A stretch of 64,000 nt of DNA, taken from NCBI GenBank assembly GCA_029558715.1, contig JAKQEA010000005.1:1-64000 (forward strand), in the 5' to 3' direction. Origin of the DNA: Bacteroidota bacterium. Its GTDB lineage: Bacteria > Bacteroidota > Bacteroidia > Chitinophagales > Chitinophagaceae. Made by a program: the position numbers and the translations under genes. This document shows, piece after piece, positions 53,225 to 62,344 of this stretch (position 1 is its first letter; every line of letters begins with the position of its first letter). The notes under the pieces are model-generated. The model was not told the DNA's origin. It worked only from the letters and a program-made list of their open reading frames with translations, and searched no databases.

Positions 53225-56146
53225 ATGAAAAAAATATTATTACTGATTGGCTTAACTACAGTTTTACTGAACAGCCAGGGACAGTTTTCGCATGAACCTT
53301 TCAGCTATACCCCTGACCCCACTAATGGAATCTATACTCAAAGCAGTGGTTCCTGGGTTAGAATTAACACAGGCGACTCTATTTTGGTTACCAGCGGGAG
53401 TCTCTCTTATCCGGGACTGCCAGTATCAACTGGTAATAAGATAGCTTTTGATGGAACGGGAAGTGATAATTACCGGATTTTTGGAACAGCAATTACAAGT
53501 GGCTCTGTTTATTATTCTTTTATTCTGAATCTGTCTGCATTAGGCAGTCTTACTACTACTGGCGGATACTTTACAGGGTTATTGCAGACTGCATCAACAT
53601 CCGCATTCGGGGCAACAATAAGGACACGGCTAAGTACAACTGTTGGTAAATATAATATTGGAATCTCTACCAGAAGTAATTCTGCTGTGAGTTGGCTTGC
53701 TGCAGACCTGGATCCTGGAACTTCATATTTTGTTGTGGGGGCATATGATATTATCGCCGGCTCTGCTAATGACGTAGCTCGTATCTGGCTGAACACATCT
53801 GCTATTGGAAGTGCAGAGCCGGCTGCAGATGCTACAGCGGTCGCTGGAACCGACCTCGGTGCAGCAGGCATTGAGAGAATATTTATCAGGCAGGATAATG
53901 CTACAAATACGCCATTCGTAGAAATTGATGAAATTAGGGTTGGTACTACCTGGACATCAGTTACTCCAGGAGGAGCTGTTCCCACATTATCTATTTCGTC
54001 CCCTTTGCCTGTATTTGGTGACGTATGTATTAATACATCTGCCGGCCCCAATTCATTTACAATTACCGGTTCAAATCTTACTACAGCAGATGTTACAGTA
54101 GCTGCTTTAGCAGGATATACTTATTCAACAACTGCAGGAGGTACCTATACAACGACTTTAAATATCACACAACCCGGAGGCACTCTTAACCAACAGATAT
54201 TTGTAAGATTTGACCCTCTTGCCGTGCAATCGTATAATGGCAATATTGCTGTAGCAGGAGGTGGTGTAACAATACCGGTGAATGCAGCAGCATCAGGTGC
54301 AGGTGTGAACACTATACCTTCACTTACTACGGGAAATGCAACGGCTATAACGCAAGTGTCAGCCACATTAGCTGGTACAATTACTGCCAATGGATGCACA
54401 CCCGTAACTGCTTATGGTATTGAGTACAGTACTGTCAGCGGATTTCCTAATGGGTCCGGAACGCAGGTGGCTTCCACGAATATTGGGGGTGGAAATTATA
54501 CTTCTGATATTACAGGTCTTACATTCGGTACTACTTATTATTACAAAGCGTATGCAACTAACGGAGGGGGTACAGGTTACGGAACTGAACAATCGTTCAC
54601 AACTGCTACACCTAACCCTACAATTTCCACGACGCCGCTTACTGCTTTTGGCGATGTTTGCATTAATACAACTGCCGGTCCTAATTCATTTACAATATCC
54701 GGGGCAAATCTTACAACAGCTGATGTGACAGTAGGCCCGTTAGCTGGATTTACATACTCAACAACTGCCGGCGGTACTTATACAACATCTTTAACTCTTA
54801 CACAACCAGGCGGAACGTTCTTGCAGGAAATATTTGTCAGGTTTAGTCCAACAGTTGTGCAATCATATAGTGGGGATATAGTTGTTGGCGGAGGAGGTGT
54901 TGCTGCACCTGTAAATGTGCCTGCATCAGGTGCTGGTGTAAATACTACAGCATCTGTTACTACAGGTAGTGCCAGTGCTATCACCACCACTACAGCAACA
55001 CTTGCCGGATCTGTTACTGCTTCAGGATGTACGGCTGTTTCTGCGTATGGTATAGAGTATAGCACAATCAATGGTTTCGTAAACGGAACCGGTACACAGG
55101 TTGCGTCAGGCAATATTTCAGGCGGGAACTTTACTTCGGCGCTTAGTGGTTTAACCGCCAGTACAACCTATTACTATAAGGCTTATGCTACTAATGCAGG
55201 AGGAACTGCCTATGGTGCCCAGCAATCATTTACTACAGCAGCTCCGCCGCCTCCTGCAATTACTGTTACCGGTTTAAATCCGTTTGGAAGTATTTGTATA
55301 AACGCTACAGCAGGACCGGAGTCTTTTACTATCAACGGAGTGAATCTGACGGCGCCCAATATCAACGTAGGTCCACTAGCAGGATATAGTTTTGATACTA
55401 TTGCTACAGGACCTTATTCTGCATCATTGAGTATTCCGCATCCGTTGGGAACATTCAGTAAAACTGTTTATGTAAAATTTAACCCAACACTGGTTCAATC
55501 ATATAACGGCAATATACCAGTTACAGGCGGAGGAACTACAACTGCGGCAAATGTAGCAGCAGTTGGCAGTGGAGTTAACACACTTGCTACTGTAATTACG
55601 GGTGCTGCAAGCACCCTGACCACACAATCGGCAACACTGGCCGGTTCTGTTTCCAGTAATGGTTGTTCTAATGTAACAGTTTATGGTATTGAATACAGCA
55701 GTATAAGCGGATTTGCAAATGGTTCCGGAACACAAGTAGCTTCTTCAAATATTGCCGGAGGTAATTTCTCAGTATCATTATCTGGTCTTGTGCAAGGAGC
55801 AACATACTATTACAAAGCATATGCTATCAATAATGGTGGTATTTCCTATGGCCTTCAGCAATCGTTTACTGTATTATCCATTAAAGATGGATTCAGTTTA
55901 TATCCAAATCCTGTTGACAGGGGAACTGATATCAGGATCACCATGACAGGTATAACACCAGGCTATTATGGTCTTTTATTATTCAATAGTGGGGGACAAC
56001 TGGTGTACCAGCGAAATATGAATATACAATCAAACTTTATTAACCAGACATTTACTGTTCCGGCCACTTTGCAAAAAGGCATATACAGGGCTAATCTTAC
56101 AAATCACCTGGAAATAATCGGAACAATTACAATTCTTGTACAGTAA
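53225..56146 (+). CDS. T9SS-secreted repeat protein
   Basis: Surface protein of 973 residues, signal peptide MKKILLLIGLTTVLLNSQGQ. Residues about 25-245 look like a lectin- or LamG-like sandwich of the kind in choice-of-anchor proteins (FVEIDEIRVGTTWTSVTP closes it). Three repeats of about 213 residues follow. Each has an Ig-like module (GDVCINTTAGPNSFTI) and a fibronectin-III-like module (YGIEYSTINGF, then TTYYYKAYATN). The C-terminus is a T9SS type A sorting domain (LYPNPVDRGTDIRI). It is the last gene of the receptor operon, 43 nt after the long DUF5689 gene, and ends at a bidirectional terminator. A binding or scaffold role is likely; no catalytic motif is seen. Confidence 0.85.
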   Translation: MKKILLLIGLTTVLLNSQGQFSHEPFSYTPDPTNGIYTQSSGSWVRINTGDSILVTSGSLSYPGLPVSTGNKIAFDGTGSDNYRIFGTAITSGSVYYSFILNLSALGSLTTTGGYFTGLLQTASTSAFGATIRTRLSTTVGKYNIGISTRSNSAVSWLAADLDPGTSYFVVGAYDIIAGSANDVARIWLNTSAIGSAEPAADATAVAGTDLGAAGIERIFIRQDNATNTPFVEIDEIRVGTTWTSVTPGGAVPTLSISSPLPVFGDVCINTSAGPNSFTITGSNLTTADVTVAALAGYTYSTTAGGTYTTTLNITQPGGTLNQQIFVRFDPLAVQSYNGNIAVAGGGVTIPVNAAASGAGVNTIPSLTTGNATAITQVSATLAGTITANGCTPVTAYGIEYSTVSGFPNGSGTQVASTNIGGGNYTSDITGLTFGTTYYYKAYATNGGGTGYGTEQSFTTATPNPTISTTPLTAFGDVCINTTAGPNSFTISGANLTTADVTVGPLAGFTYSTTAGGTYTTSLTLTQPGGTFLQEIFVRFSPTVVQSYSGDIVVGGGGVAAPVNVPASGAGVNTTASVTTGSASAITTTTATLAGSVTASGCTAVSAYGIEYSTINGFVNGTGTQVASGNISGGNFTSALSGLTASTTYYYKAYATNAGGTAYGAQQSFTTAAPPPPAITVTGLNPFGSICINATAGPESFTINGVNLTAPNINVGPLAGYSFDTIATGPYSASLSIPHPLGTFSKTVYVKFNPTLVQSYNGNIPVTGGGTTTAANVAAVGSGVNTLATVITGAASTLTTQSATLAGSVSSNGCSNVTVYGIEYSSISGFANGSGTQVASSNIAGGNFSVSLSGLVQGATYYYKAYAINNGGISYGLQQSFTVLSIKDGFSLYPNPVDRGTDIRITMTGITPGYYGLLLFNSGGQLVYQRNMNIQSNFINQTFTVPATLQKGIYRANLTNHLEIIGTITILVQ
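53979..55880 (+). repeat. Three tandem repeats of about 635-645 bp
   Basis: The copies begin near 53979, 54613 and 55256 and encode paired Ig-like and FN3-like modules. Copies 1 and 2 are closest at DNA level; copy 3 is more diverged. The pattern indicates internal duplication. Confidence 0.8.
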
Positions 56147-56170
56147 TCAGTCACAGTAAGAAACTTGTTT

Positions 56171-56200
56171 AAAAGCCCCGTTAAAATAACGGGGCTTTTA
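56171..56200. terminator. Bidirectional intrinsic terminator
   Basis: AAAAGCCCCGTTA (56171-56183) and TAACGGGGCTTTT (56187-56199) form a perfect 13-bp stem with a 3-nt loop, with T-runs for both strands. It separates the convergent T9SS repeat protein gene and the EEP gene. Confidence 0.92.
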
Positions 56201-56218
56201 AATAGAGTAAATTTTATG

Positions 56219-57442
56219 TTATAAGTGGGATAGTTTAATTACTGTCCTGTACTGTTTTGTTTCTAGTTGCAGGAAATAAATTCCCCTGGGAATATTCGGG
56301 AAAGAAGGCTGTACTGTTGAGCCGGCTGTCATCATACCGACTGATTGAGAACTGATCACCTGTCCCTGCATGTTTATCAATCTAAGCTGAAGATTGGTTA
56401 CCGCTTTTGTAGCTGTAAGGGTAATAGTTTGAGAAAAAGGATTGGGCGAAACCTTTATGCCAAATTCTGTTGGATTCACCACCGGAAGGCCGGTAATAAT
56501 GCCAGCGAGGCTGAATTTTGAAAAAACAGGATAGTGGTCTGAGGTATTATGGGCTGTAACATAATCAGGCACTACTGTTGTTACATCTATTCTGATTTGT
56601 GCAGAGTTGAGTACATAATATGCCGTGACTTCATTGGAAATCGCATGATTGTCTATAACGTTTGGAAAATTGATCATGCTCGTCTGACCAGCTTGTCCGA
56701 GTGGGAGGGTGATAGATTTGTAATGATCGGCATCTGTTGAGTCTGCAACAATCGGTTGATATGATGTTTGTGGCCCTGAGCCGGTAGATATTGTTTGTAC
56801 CAATGCATCGTTATAATCTCCTATGATAAGAACATTCGCTGTGGAAAATGAAGCATCAAGGGTATCTTTTAATTCCTGTGCTCCGGCGAGCCGTCTGTTA
56901 TAGTCTGAAGCAGTAGATCCTGCTTTGCCATGTACCAGGATAAAATTGACAGTTTTTGTGATACCATTAATGGTAACATCTGCTCTCATCAGGAAGGGAA
57001 GTCTGCCATTTGCCCAGTTAAAAATTGCAGTTGAGCTGTTGAGCATCATACCCCTGGTGGCTATATTGCTGAAAATATCTTTTTTATATAAAAAAGCAAG
57101 TTTCTGGCTTTGTCTCCACCCGTTGGTACCAATGGGTCCATCCGTGCTATAAGGAGCTATTATATATTCAAAGTTGGTACCTAAAGAATCTCTGAGTTTT
57201 CGAAGACGCATAGTATCCACTATCTCTACAAGGCCGTATATATCAGCATCGAAGTAGCGCATTATTTTTTTGGCATTTACTTCCTGGAGATCTTTATCTG
57301 TCGGTCCGCTATTGAAAGGGGCACCAAAAAATTCCAGGTTCCAGCTCACCACATCGAGTGTACTGGTGCTGCTTTGGGCCTTTGATTCATCCATTATCAC
57401 AGAAAAAATCACAAAAAATAGGAGAGGTAGATTTTTTTTCAT
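56219..57442 (-). CDS. T9SS-secreted endonuclease/exonuclease/phosphatase-family enzyme
   Basis: EEP-fold enzyme of 407 residues from the ATG at 57442, which begins a signal peptide (MKKNLPLLFFVIFSVIMDES). Catalytic motifs: VVSWNLEFFG (Asn), YGLVEIVDT (Glu), FILVHGKAG (His), VLIIGDYNDAL (Asp-x-Asn) and TSDHYPVFS (Asp-His). The C-terminal part (about 325-407) is a T9SS type A sorting domain (VSPNPFSQTITLTATK), so it should end up secreted or surface-bound. Together with the EEP gene at 47098-48156 it brackets the receptor operon. Both are minus-strand, and this one converges on the operon's last gene. DNA, RNA or nucleotide-like esters are possible substrates. Confidence 0.87.
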   Translation of the reverse strand: MKKNLPLLFFVIFSVIMDESKAQSSTSTLDVVSWNLEFFGAPFNSGPTDKDLQEVNAKKIMRYFDADIYGLVEIVDTMRLRKLRDSLGTNFEYIIAPYSTDGPIGTNGWRQSQKLAFLYKKDIFSNIATRGMMLNSSTAIFNWANGRLPFLMRADVTINGITKTVNFILVHGKAGSTASDYNRRLAGAQELKDTLDASFSTANVLIIGDYNDALVQTISTGSGPQTSYQPIVADSTDADHYKSITLPLGQAGQTSMINFPNVIDNHAISNEVTAYYVLNSAQIRIDVTTVVPDYVTAHNTSDHYPVFSKFSLAGIITGLPVVNPTEFGIKVSPNPFSQTITLTATKAVTNLQLRLINMQGQVISSQSVGMMTAGSTVQPSFPNIPRGIYFLQLETKQYRTVIKLSHL

Positions 57443-57459
57443 ATTCCTGGTTTCAACGG

Positions 57460-57491
57460 CAAATGTATGATAGAAAAACAAGGGAACACAA
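57460..57491 (-). promoter_or_regulatory. Promoter of the T9SS EEP gene
   Basis: On the minus strand: TTG (57491-57489), 21 nt, TACATTTG (57467-57460), an exact -7 box. The ATG at 57442 follows 17 nt later, which supports it over the longer frame starting at 57481. Confidence 0.6.
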
Positions 57492-57512
57492 CTGTCAGCA
57501 ACGAAAGAAATG

Positions 57513-59213
57513 TTACGGTTGGGCAGGCCGGAAGTCTATTACTCTTAATTGAAGAGATTTGGTATCATTCCATTCATTTTCATCGATGGTAAATACAATG
57601 TCAACCCGTTGTTGCTGTTCCAGTAGATGAAATTTCCGGGCCATGCCAAAACCAATACCGGTCATCGTTACATTTTCTTCACGAAGTGAAAATCGTATAT
57701 GCTCTTCTTTGACAATTTTTGAATACCCGCTGTTGACCACATTCCTAGTCATAAAAACAGGACGAAGATTTTCAGGACCGTATGGTTCCATTTGGGAAAT
57801 GATATCATAAAAAGATTGCCGTATGTCTTTAAATGATATTTCTGCATCTATAATAATTTCAGGAACCAGTAATTCCGGTTGAATAGTTGATGATACAATC
57901 TCTTCAAATTTTTCACGGAAAGCATCCACCTGTTCCAGTTCTAAAGTCATTCCTGCTGCGGCAAAGTGACCTCCGTAGCCAAGAAGGTGTTCTCTGCAGG
58001 CATGGATAGCTTCATACAGGTTGAATCCCGGAACACTTCTTGCACTTCCTGCAGCGTATTCTCCAGATTGTGTAAGAACAATAGTGGGTCTGTAATAATG
58101 CTCGATTAATCGTGATGCAACAATACCGACCACTCCTTTGTGCCAGTGCGGTTTAAAAACTACGATGGACTTTCTGTCTCTCCACGCCGGGTTTTCCTGA
58201 ATTAATGACAATGCTTCTTCTGTAATATTTTTATCTGCTTCTTTCCGGTCAGTATTATCATTATGTAACTGCTCTGCAAAATGTAATGCTTCCTCTTCTG
58301 TTTTTGCTACAAACATTTCTACAGCTTTCCGTGCATCATCCATCCTTCCTGCTGCATTAACCCTTGGCGCAATCATAAAGACAAGATTTGTAATATGCAG
58401 TTCCTTTACCAGGCCACTGAGTTTTGCTAAGGCGCTTATGCCGTAATTCGGATTTTTATTAGCCTTTATTAATCCATGAAATGCGAGGATCCTGTTTTCG
58501 CCGGTCATCGGTACAATATCTGCTGCAATAGCAGTTGCAAGAAGATCAAGATACTCAAAGGCCGCATTTTCCGGCAAGTTCATTTGCTCAGCAAGTGCAC
58601 ACATTAGTTTAAAACCGACACCACATCCGCATAATTCCTTATAAGGATAACCACAGTCTTTTTGTTTTGGATTTAATATAGCAATTGCAGGGGGAAGTAT
58701 TTCGTCGGGAAGGTGATGGTCACACACAATAAACTCAATACCTTCTTCTTTAGCGTAGGCAATCAGGTCGGCGGATTTTATACCACAGTCAAGCGAGATA
58801 ATCAAAGTAAAGCCGTTTTCTTTTGCAAAATCAATTCCTGCTTTGCTCACACCATAACCCTCACGATAGCGATGAGGGATGTAAAAATCAAGATTGGAAT
58901 GTATCTTTTTAAGAAATTGATACATACTGGCCACGGCTGTAGTACCATCTACATCATAATCACCAAATACAAGAATTTTTTCATTGGTATTGAAAGCCTT
59001 TATTATTCTTTGAACGGCTTTGTCCATGTCTTTCATTAACCAGGGACTATGCAAGGCCATTAGTGAGGGTCGGAAAAAATCTTTTGCCTCATCAAAGGTC
59101 TCAATTCCTCTTTGTACTAAAATTTTACAGACAACAGCATTAATCTTCAATGATTGCTGCAATGCATCCGTTTTTAATTGATCAGCAGTCAGTATGTTCC
59201 ATCTTTTTTGCAT
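57513..59213 (-). CDS. recJ: Single-stranded-DNA exonuclease RecJ
   Basis: 5'-3' exonuclease of the DHH family used in recombination and repair, 566 residues. Motif I is FGDYDVDGTTA (83-93, with D85, D87 and D89), motif II is SLDCGIKSADL, and DHH is at 165-167 (CDHHLPDE). The DHHA1 domain contains LGYGGHFAAAGMTLE (about 403-417), and the OB-type domain lies at the C-terminus. Length is normal. It lies 39 nt downstream of the polyprenyl synthase gene, so the two are probably cotranscribed. Confidence 0.95.
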   Translation of the reverse strand: MQKRWNILTADQLKTDALQQSLKINAVVCKILVQRGIETFDEAKDFFRPSLMALHSPWLMKDMDKAVQRIIKAFNTNEKILVFGDYDVDGTTAVASMYQFLKKIHSNLDFYIPHRYREGYGVSKAGIDFAKENGFTLIISLDCGIKSADLIAYAKEEGIEFIVCDHHLPDEILPPAIAILNPKQKDCGYPYKELCGCGVGFKLMCALAEQMNLPENAAFEYLDLLATAIAADIVPMTGENRILAFHGLIKANKNPNYGISALAKLSGLVKELHITNLVFMIAPRVNAAGRMDDARKAVEMFVAKTEEEALHFAEQLHNDNTDRKEADKNITEEALSLIQENPAWRDRKSIVVFKPHWHKGVVGIVASRLIEHYYRPTIVLTQSGEYAAGSARSVPGFNLYEAIHACREHLLGYGGHFAAAGMTLELEQVDAFREKFEEIVSSTIQPELLVPEIIIDAEISFKDIRQSFYDIISQMEPYGPENLRPVFMTRNVVNSGYSKIVKEEHIRFSLREENVTMTGIGFGMARKFHLLEQQQRVDIVFTIDENEWNDTKSLQLRVIDFRPAQP

Positions 59214-59252
59214 GAACAGTTTAGATAGGCAGTTTTAGCTGCGCAAAAGGGG

Positions 59253-60215
59253 TTAGTATTTGCGGTCTGTTACAAACAGAACCATATCTTCAAGGCCTTG
59301 TCTTACTTCGCTGGAAGGAAACTGATGTAAAATAGCAAGCGCTTCCTTTTTGAAGTCGTTCATTTTACCTGTTGCATAAGCAATACCTCCTGTTTCCACC
59401 ACTTTATCGATCACCCATTTTACTTTCGCTTTATCGTTATTGTTATTCTTTACAATGTAAATTATTTTTCTCCTGGTTGCAGAGTCAGTATTGTTTAGCG
59501 TGTAAATCAGGGGCAGCGTTAATTTTTTTTCTTTAATGTCATTGCCGGTGGGTTTGCCTACATTTTCACTGGCATAATCAAAGAGATCATCTTTAATCTG
59601 GAACGCCATGCCGGTAGTTTCGCCAAAAAGCCTCATTTTTTCAGTAGTTGCTTCATCCTGGCTGGAAGCCCAGGCACCAGCAGCACAGGCGGATGCCAGT
59701 AAAGAGGCCGTTTTATTCCTGATAATGTCGTAATAAATGTCTTCTTTCAGGTTCAGGCTTCGGGCTTTCTCCAATTGCAGCAATTCCCCCTCACTCATTT
59801 TCCTGACCGCATCGGAGAGGATATGAAGTATTTGGTAGTCATTATTATCGAGAGAAAGCAAGAGACCTTTGGCCAGCAAATAATCACCAATCAGCACATT
59901 TGCTTTGGCTTTCCAAAGGGCATAGGTAGAGAAAAAACCTCTTCTTTCCATAGAATCATCTACCACATCATCATGCACAAGTGTAGCAGTATGAAGGAGT
60001 TCTACCAGTGATGCGGCTCGGTAAGCCGGCTCATTAATACTACCGCAAAGTTTGGCAGAAAGTAGCACAAACATGGGCCGCAGCTGTTTACCCTTTCTTT
60101 TCACAACGTACCTCATGATACGATCTAGCAATGGTGCCTGACTGCGAACAGCGTCTTTAAAGCGACTTTCAAAGACGGCCAATTCATTTTTTATTAATTC
60201 TGTGGGTAGTTGCAT
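59253..60215 (-). CDS. Trans-polyprenyl diphosphate synthase (IspB-like)
   Basis: Makes the long isoprenoid chain for menaquinone, and perhaps other carriers, from IPP and an allylic primer. The 320 residues show RPMFVLLSAKLCG, the first aspartate-rich motif DDVVD (82-86) within HDDVVDDSMERRG, and the second DDLFD (near 207-211) within QIKDDLFDYASENVGKPTG. Small residues before the first motif set chain length; the pattern here (AATLVHD-like) fits long-chain enzymes (heptaprenyl to octaprenyl), but I cannot fix the length. It precedes recJ in a two-gene unit. Confidence 0.9.
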   Translation of the reverse strand: MQLPTELIKNELAVFESRFKDAVRSQAPLLDRIMRYVVKRKGKQLRPMFVLLSAKLCGSINEPAYRAASLVELLHTATLVHDDVVDDSMERRGFFSTYALWKAKANVLIGDYLLAKGLLLSLDNNDYQILHILSDAVRKMSEGELLQLEKARSLNLKEDIYYDIIRNKTASLLASACAAGAWASSQDEATTEKMRLFGETTGMAFQIKDDLFDYASENVGKPTGNDIKEKKLTLPLIYTLNNTDSATRRKIIYIVKNNNNDKAKVKWVIDKVVETGGIAYATGKMNDFKKEALAILHQFPSSEVRQGLEDMVLFVTDRKY

Positions 60216-60338
60216 TGCCTAAATCGGGGCAATTTACGGGCAAAAAAATAATTGTTTGCCAATGCATCAAAATACTATCAAAAATTGACTAAGTAATTGA
60301 AAAATAAAGGGCAAAAGGGCAAATAATTCATTTAAAAA

Positions 60339-60369
60339 TTTGGTAATTAGTACTCAATTTCTATTTTTG
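60339..60369 (+). promoter_or_regulatory. Promoter of the OmpA-family gene
   Basis: TTTG (60339-60342), 19 nt, TATTTTTG (60362-60369) match the Bacteroidota consensus at both boxes with ideal spacing. The leader would be about 35 nt. This is the best promoter in the window, as expected for an abundant outer-membrane protein. Confidence 0.75.
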
Positions 60370-60411
60370 CGTATTATTTAGGACATTGTTCACAAATCTT
60401 AATCCTTAGTT

Positions 60412-62166
60412 ATGGCAAGCAAAAAGTACTTATTTCTGGCAGTCACATTCTGTCTGTTGGCGTCTTATGGTTTCTCTCAAAGGGTAGGAGCCAGTTATGA
60501 CGTTAAAGATTCTTCCCTTGTACCCGGTAAAAGAATGCCTCAGCACACTGAGTTCCTTAATGGTACATATAACTTTCCTTCTAAACCCCGTAACCAATGG
60601 GAAATTGGTATTAAAGGTGGTTTGTTCCAGGTAAGTGGAGATGTACCGGCTCAATTTGTTTCACCAGGTTTTGGTGCTCATGTAAGAAAAGCCTTTGGAT
60701 ATATTTTCTCAATGCGCCTTGAATACCTCTATGGTATTGGTAAAGGATATGCTTTCAGGCAAGCTGAGAATTATGCAAAAAATCCTGCATGGGGTGGCAA
60801 CATAGGATCTGCTGCGCAGATGTATTCAGCGCCATATAACCAGGCAGGACCTGGTCCTGGAAATCCGGTAAACCAATATTCAAGTGTTTACAAATGGACA
60901 GGCAATCTTGCTGATCGAAACAGGCCTTATGAGAAGGTTTTCTATAACTACAAAACCAAAGTTCAGGATCTTTCTTTGCAGGGAGTAGTGACATTGAATA
61001 ACATTCGTTTCCATAAAGCCAAAACAGGATTTAATTTCTATGGATTTGCCGGTATTGGAGGAAGCGTTTATGACACTAAGGTGAATGCATTGGATGGTTC
61101 TACTAAATATAATTTTAACTCAATTAACGAGGCCGCTTATAAAAACCGTAAGGACTTCATCAAAAACATGAAGAATAATGTTTTGGATGATAGTTTCGAA
61201 ACACCTGCCGAAAATCAGGGTGACCGCAGACCCAAACTTTTTGGTGATACATTCAAACCTTCTGGTACTGTTGGTGCCGGAGTTGCTTTCAAACTTAGTA
61301 ACAGGTTGAACCTGGCTATCGAAGATCGTTGGACTTTTGTAAAGGATGATTTACTTGATGGTCAGCGCTGGCAGGAACATGCTGTAGGAGATGCCGTTTT
61401 AACCCGTGATTTCGATTCTTATAACTACTTAAGTGTAGGTTTGAATATTAATCTTGGTGCTAAATCTGTTGAGCCATTATGGTGGTTAAATCCACTGGAT
61501 TATGCTTACAGCGAGATTCGCAATCCCCGCTTGATGCGTTTGCCAAAACCAGTATTGCCTGATACTGATGGTGATGGTGTAACTGACCAATTTGACCGTG
61601 AGCAAACTCCTGCAGGTTGTCCTGTAGATTCTCATGGTGTAAGTCTTGATACTGATGGTGACGGTGTTCCTGATTGTAAGGATAAAGAATTGATCACTCC
61701 AACTTATTGCCAGCCTGTAGATGCTGATGGAGTTGGTAAATGCCCGATTCCTTGCCCTGATGAGAAATGTTTCGAAGGATATATTAAGAAAGGAGCAAAT
61801 GATTGCGCCAGTTTACTCGGAGCATTACCAAGCGTTTCTTTCAAAGCTGGTTCAAACAAACTGAGCGATGATGCTAAAGCTGTATTAGCTACAGTAGCTT
61901 CTAAACTGCGTAACAACCCCGGCTGTAAAGTGGTGGTGGTTGGATATTGTTCTTCTAATAAGAAAGAACAGCAGTTGAGCTGGGATCATGTAAATGCCGT
62001 TATCAACCACATGGTTGATAAAGAAGGCATCAGCCAGGACAGGTTTATCTTCAATTATGGTCAGGAAGGTGGCGATTGTAATACAGTTGACCTCCGTGCT
62101 GCGGCCGAAGGTGAAGAAGGACCAAACAGGGTAGAGCCACCTCACCCGAACCTTCGCAAGAACTAA
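60412..62166 (+). CDS. OmpA-family outer-membrane protein with thrombospondin type 3 repeats
   Basis: Outer-membrane protein of 584 residues that links the membrane to peptidoglycan. The signal peptide is MASKKYLFLAVTFCLLASYG. An N-terminal beta-barrel spans about 55-365 (NQWEIGIKGGLFQVSGDVPA starts it and YLSVGLNINLGAKSVEPLWW ends it). Two calcium-binding type 3 repeats follow (DTDGDGVTDQFD and DTDGDGVPDCKD, near 384-425). The OmpA-like domain runs about 465-560, with VSFKAGSNKLSDDAKAVLA and a C-terminal NTVDLRAA in place of the NxxLSxxRA loop. Cysteines in that domain (GCKVVVVGYCSS) are unusual for OmpA and may form a disulfide. The final tail is proline-rich. Confidence 0.9.
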   Translation: MASKKYLFLAVTFCLLASYGFSQRVGASYDVKDSSLVPGKRMPQHTEFLNGTYNFPSKPRNQWEIGIKGGLFQVSGDVPAQFVSPGFGAHVRKAFGYIFSMRLEYLYGIGKGYAFRQAENYAKNPAWGGNIGSAAQMYSAPYNQAGPGPGNPVNQYSSVYKWTGNLADRNRPYEKVFYNYKTKVQDLSLQGVVTLNNIRFHKAKTGFNFYGFAGIGGSVYDTKVNALDGSTKYNFNSINEAAYKNRKDFIKNMKNNVLDDSFETPAENQGDRRPKLFGDTFKPSGTVGAGVAFKLSNRLNLAIEDRWTFVKDDLLDGQRWQEHAVGDAVLTRDFDSYNYLSVGLNINLGAKSVEPLWWLNPLDYAYSEIRNPRLMRLPKPVLPDTDGDGVTDQFDREQTPAGCPVDSHGVSLDTDGDGVPDCKDKELITPTYCQPVDADGVGKCPIPCPDEKCFEGYIKKGANDCASLLGALPSVSFKAGSNKLSDDAKAVLATVASKLRNNPGCKVVVVGYCSSNKKEQQLSWDHVNAVINHMVDKEGISQDRFIFNYGQEGGDCNTVDLRAAAEGEEGPNRVEPPHPNLRKN

Positions 62167-62191
62167 TAGTTGATACTTTTTGCTTAAATAT

Positions 62192-62225
62192 ACCCTCCCC
62201 CGATTAATCGGGGGAGGGTTTTTGT
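62192..62225 (+). terminator. Intrinsic terminator of the OmpA-family gene
   Basis: A perfect 28-bp palindrome (62192-62219), with stem ACCCTCCCCCGAT on the left arm, followed by TTTTTGTTT. It lies 26 nt after the stop codon. Confidence 0.92.
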
Positions 62226-62289
62226 TTCAGTTAAATCATTGGTTGGCAGCTTTATAATAACCTTAACTGGCCGATTTTGGCGGCTGATC

Positions 62290-62326
62290 TTTTTTGTGTA
62301 AGTTTTGCTGGTATCTGTTAACTTTG
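62290..62326 (+). promoter_or_regulatory. Promoter of the bamD-rpoZ-coaBC region
   Basis: TTTTTTG (62290-62296), 22 nt, TAACTTTG (62319-62326), an exact -7 box. A transcript start near 62333 supports the ATG at 62345 (or 62336) and rules out the longer frame that opens with TTG at 62294. Confidence 0.6.
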
Positions 62327-62344
62327 CAAACCTTTATGATCAGT

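Noticed and set aside
53512-55113. Long minus-strand frames inside the T9SS repeat protein gene
   Set aside because: Repetitive Thr/Gly/Ser codons leave the opposite strand open; residue content is low-complexity and mirrors the repeats.
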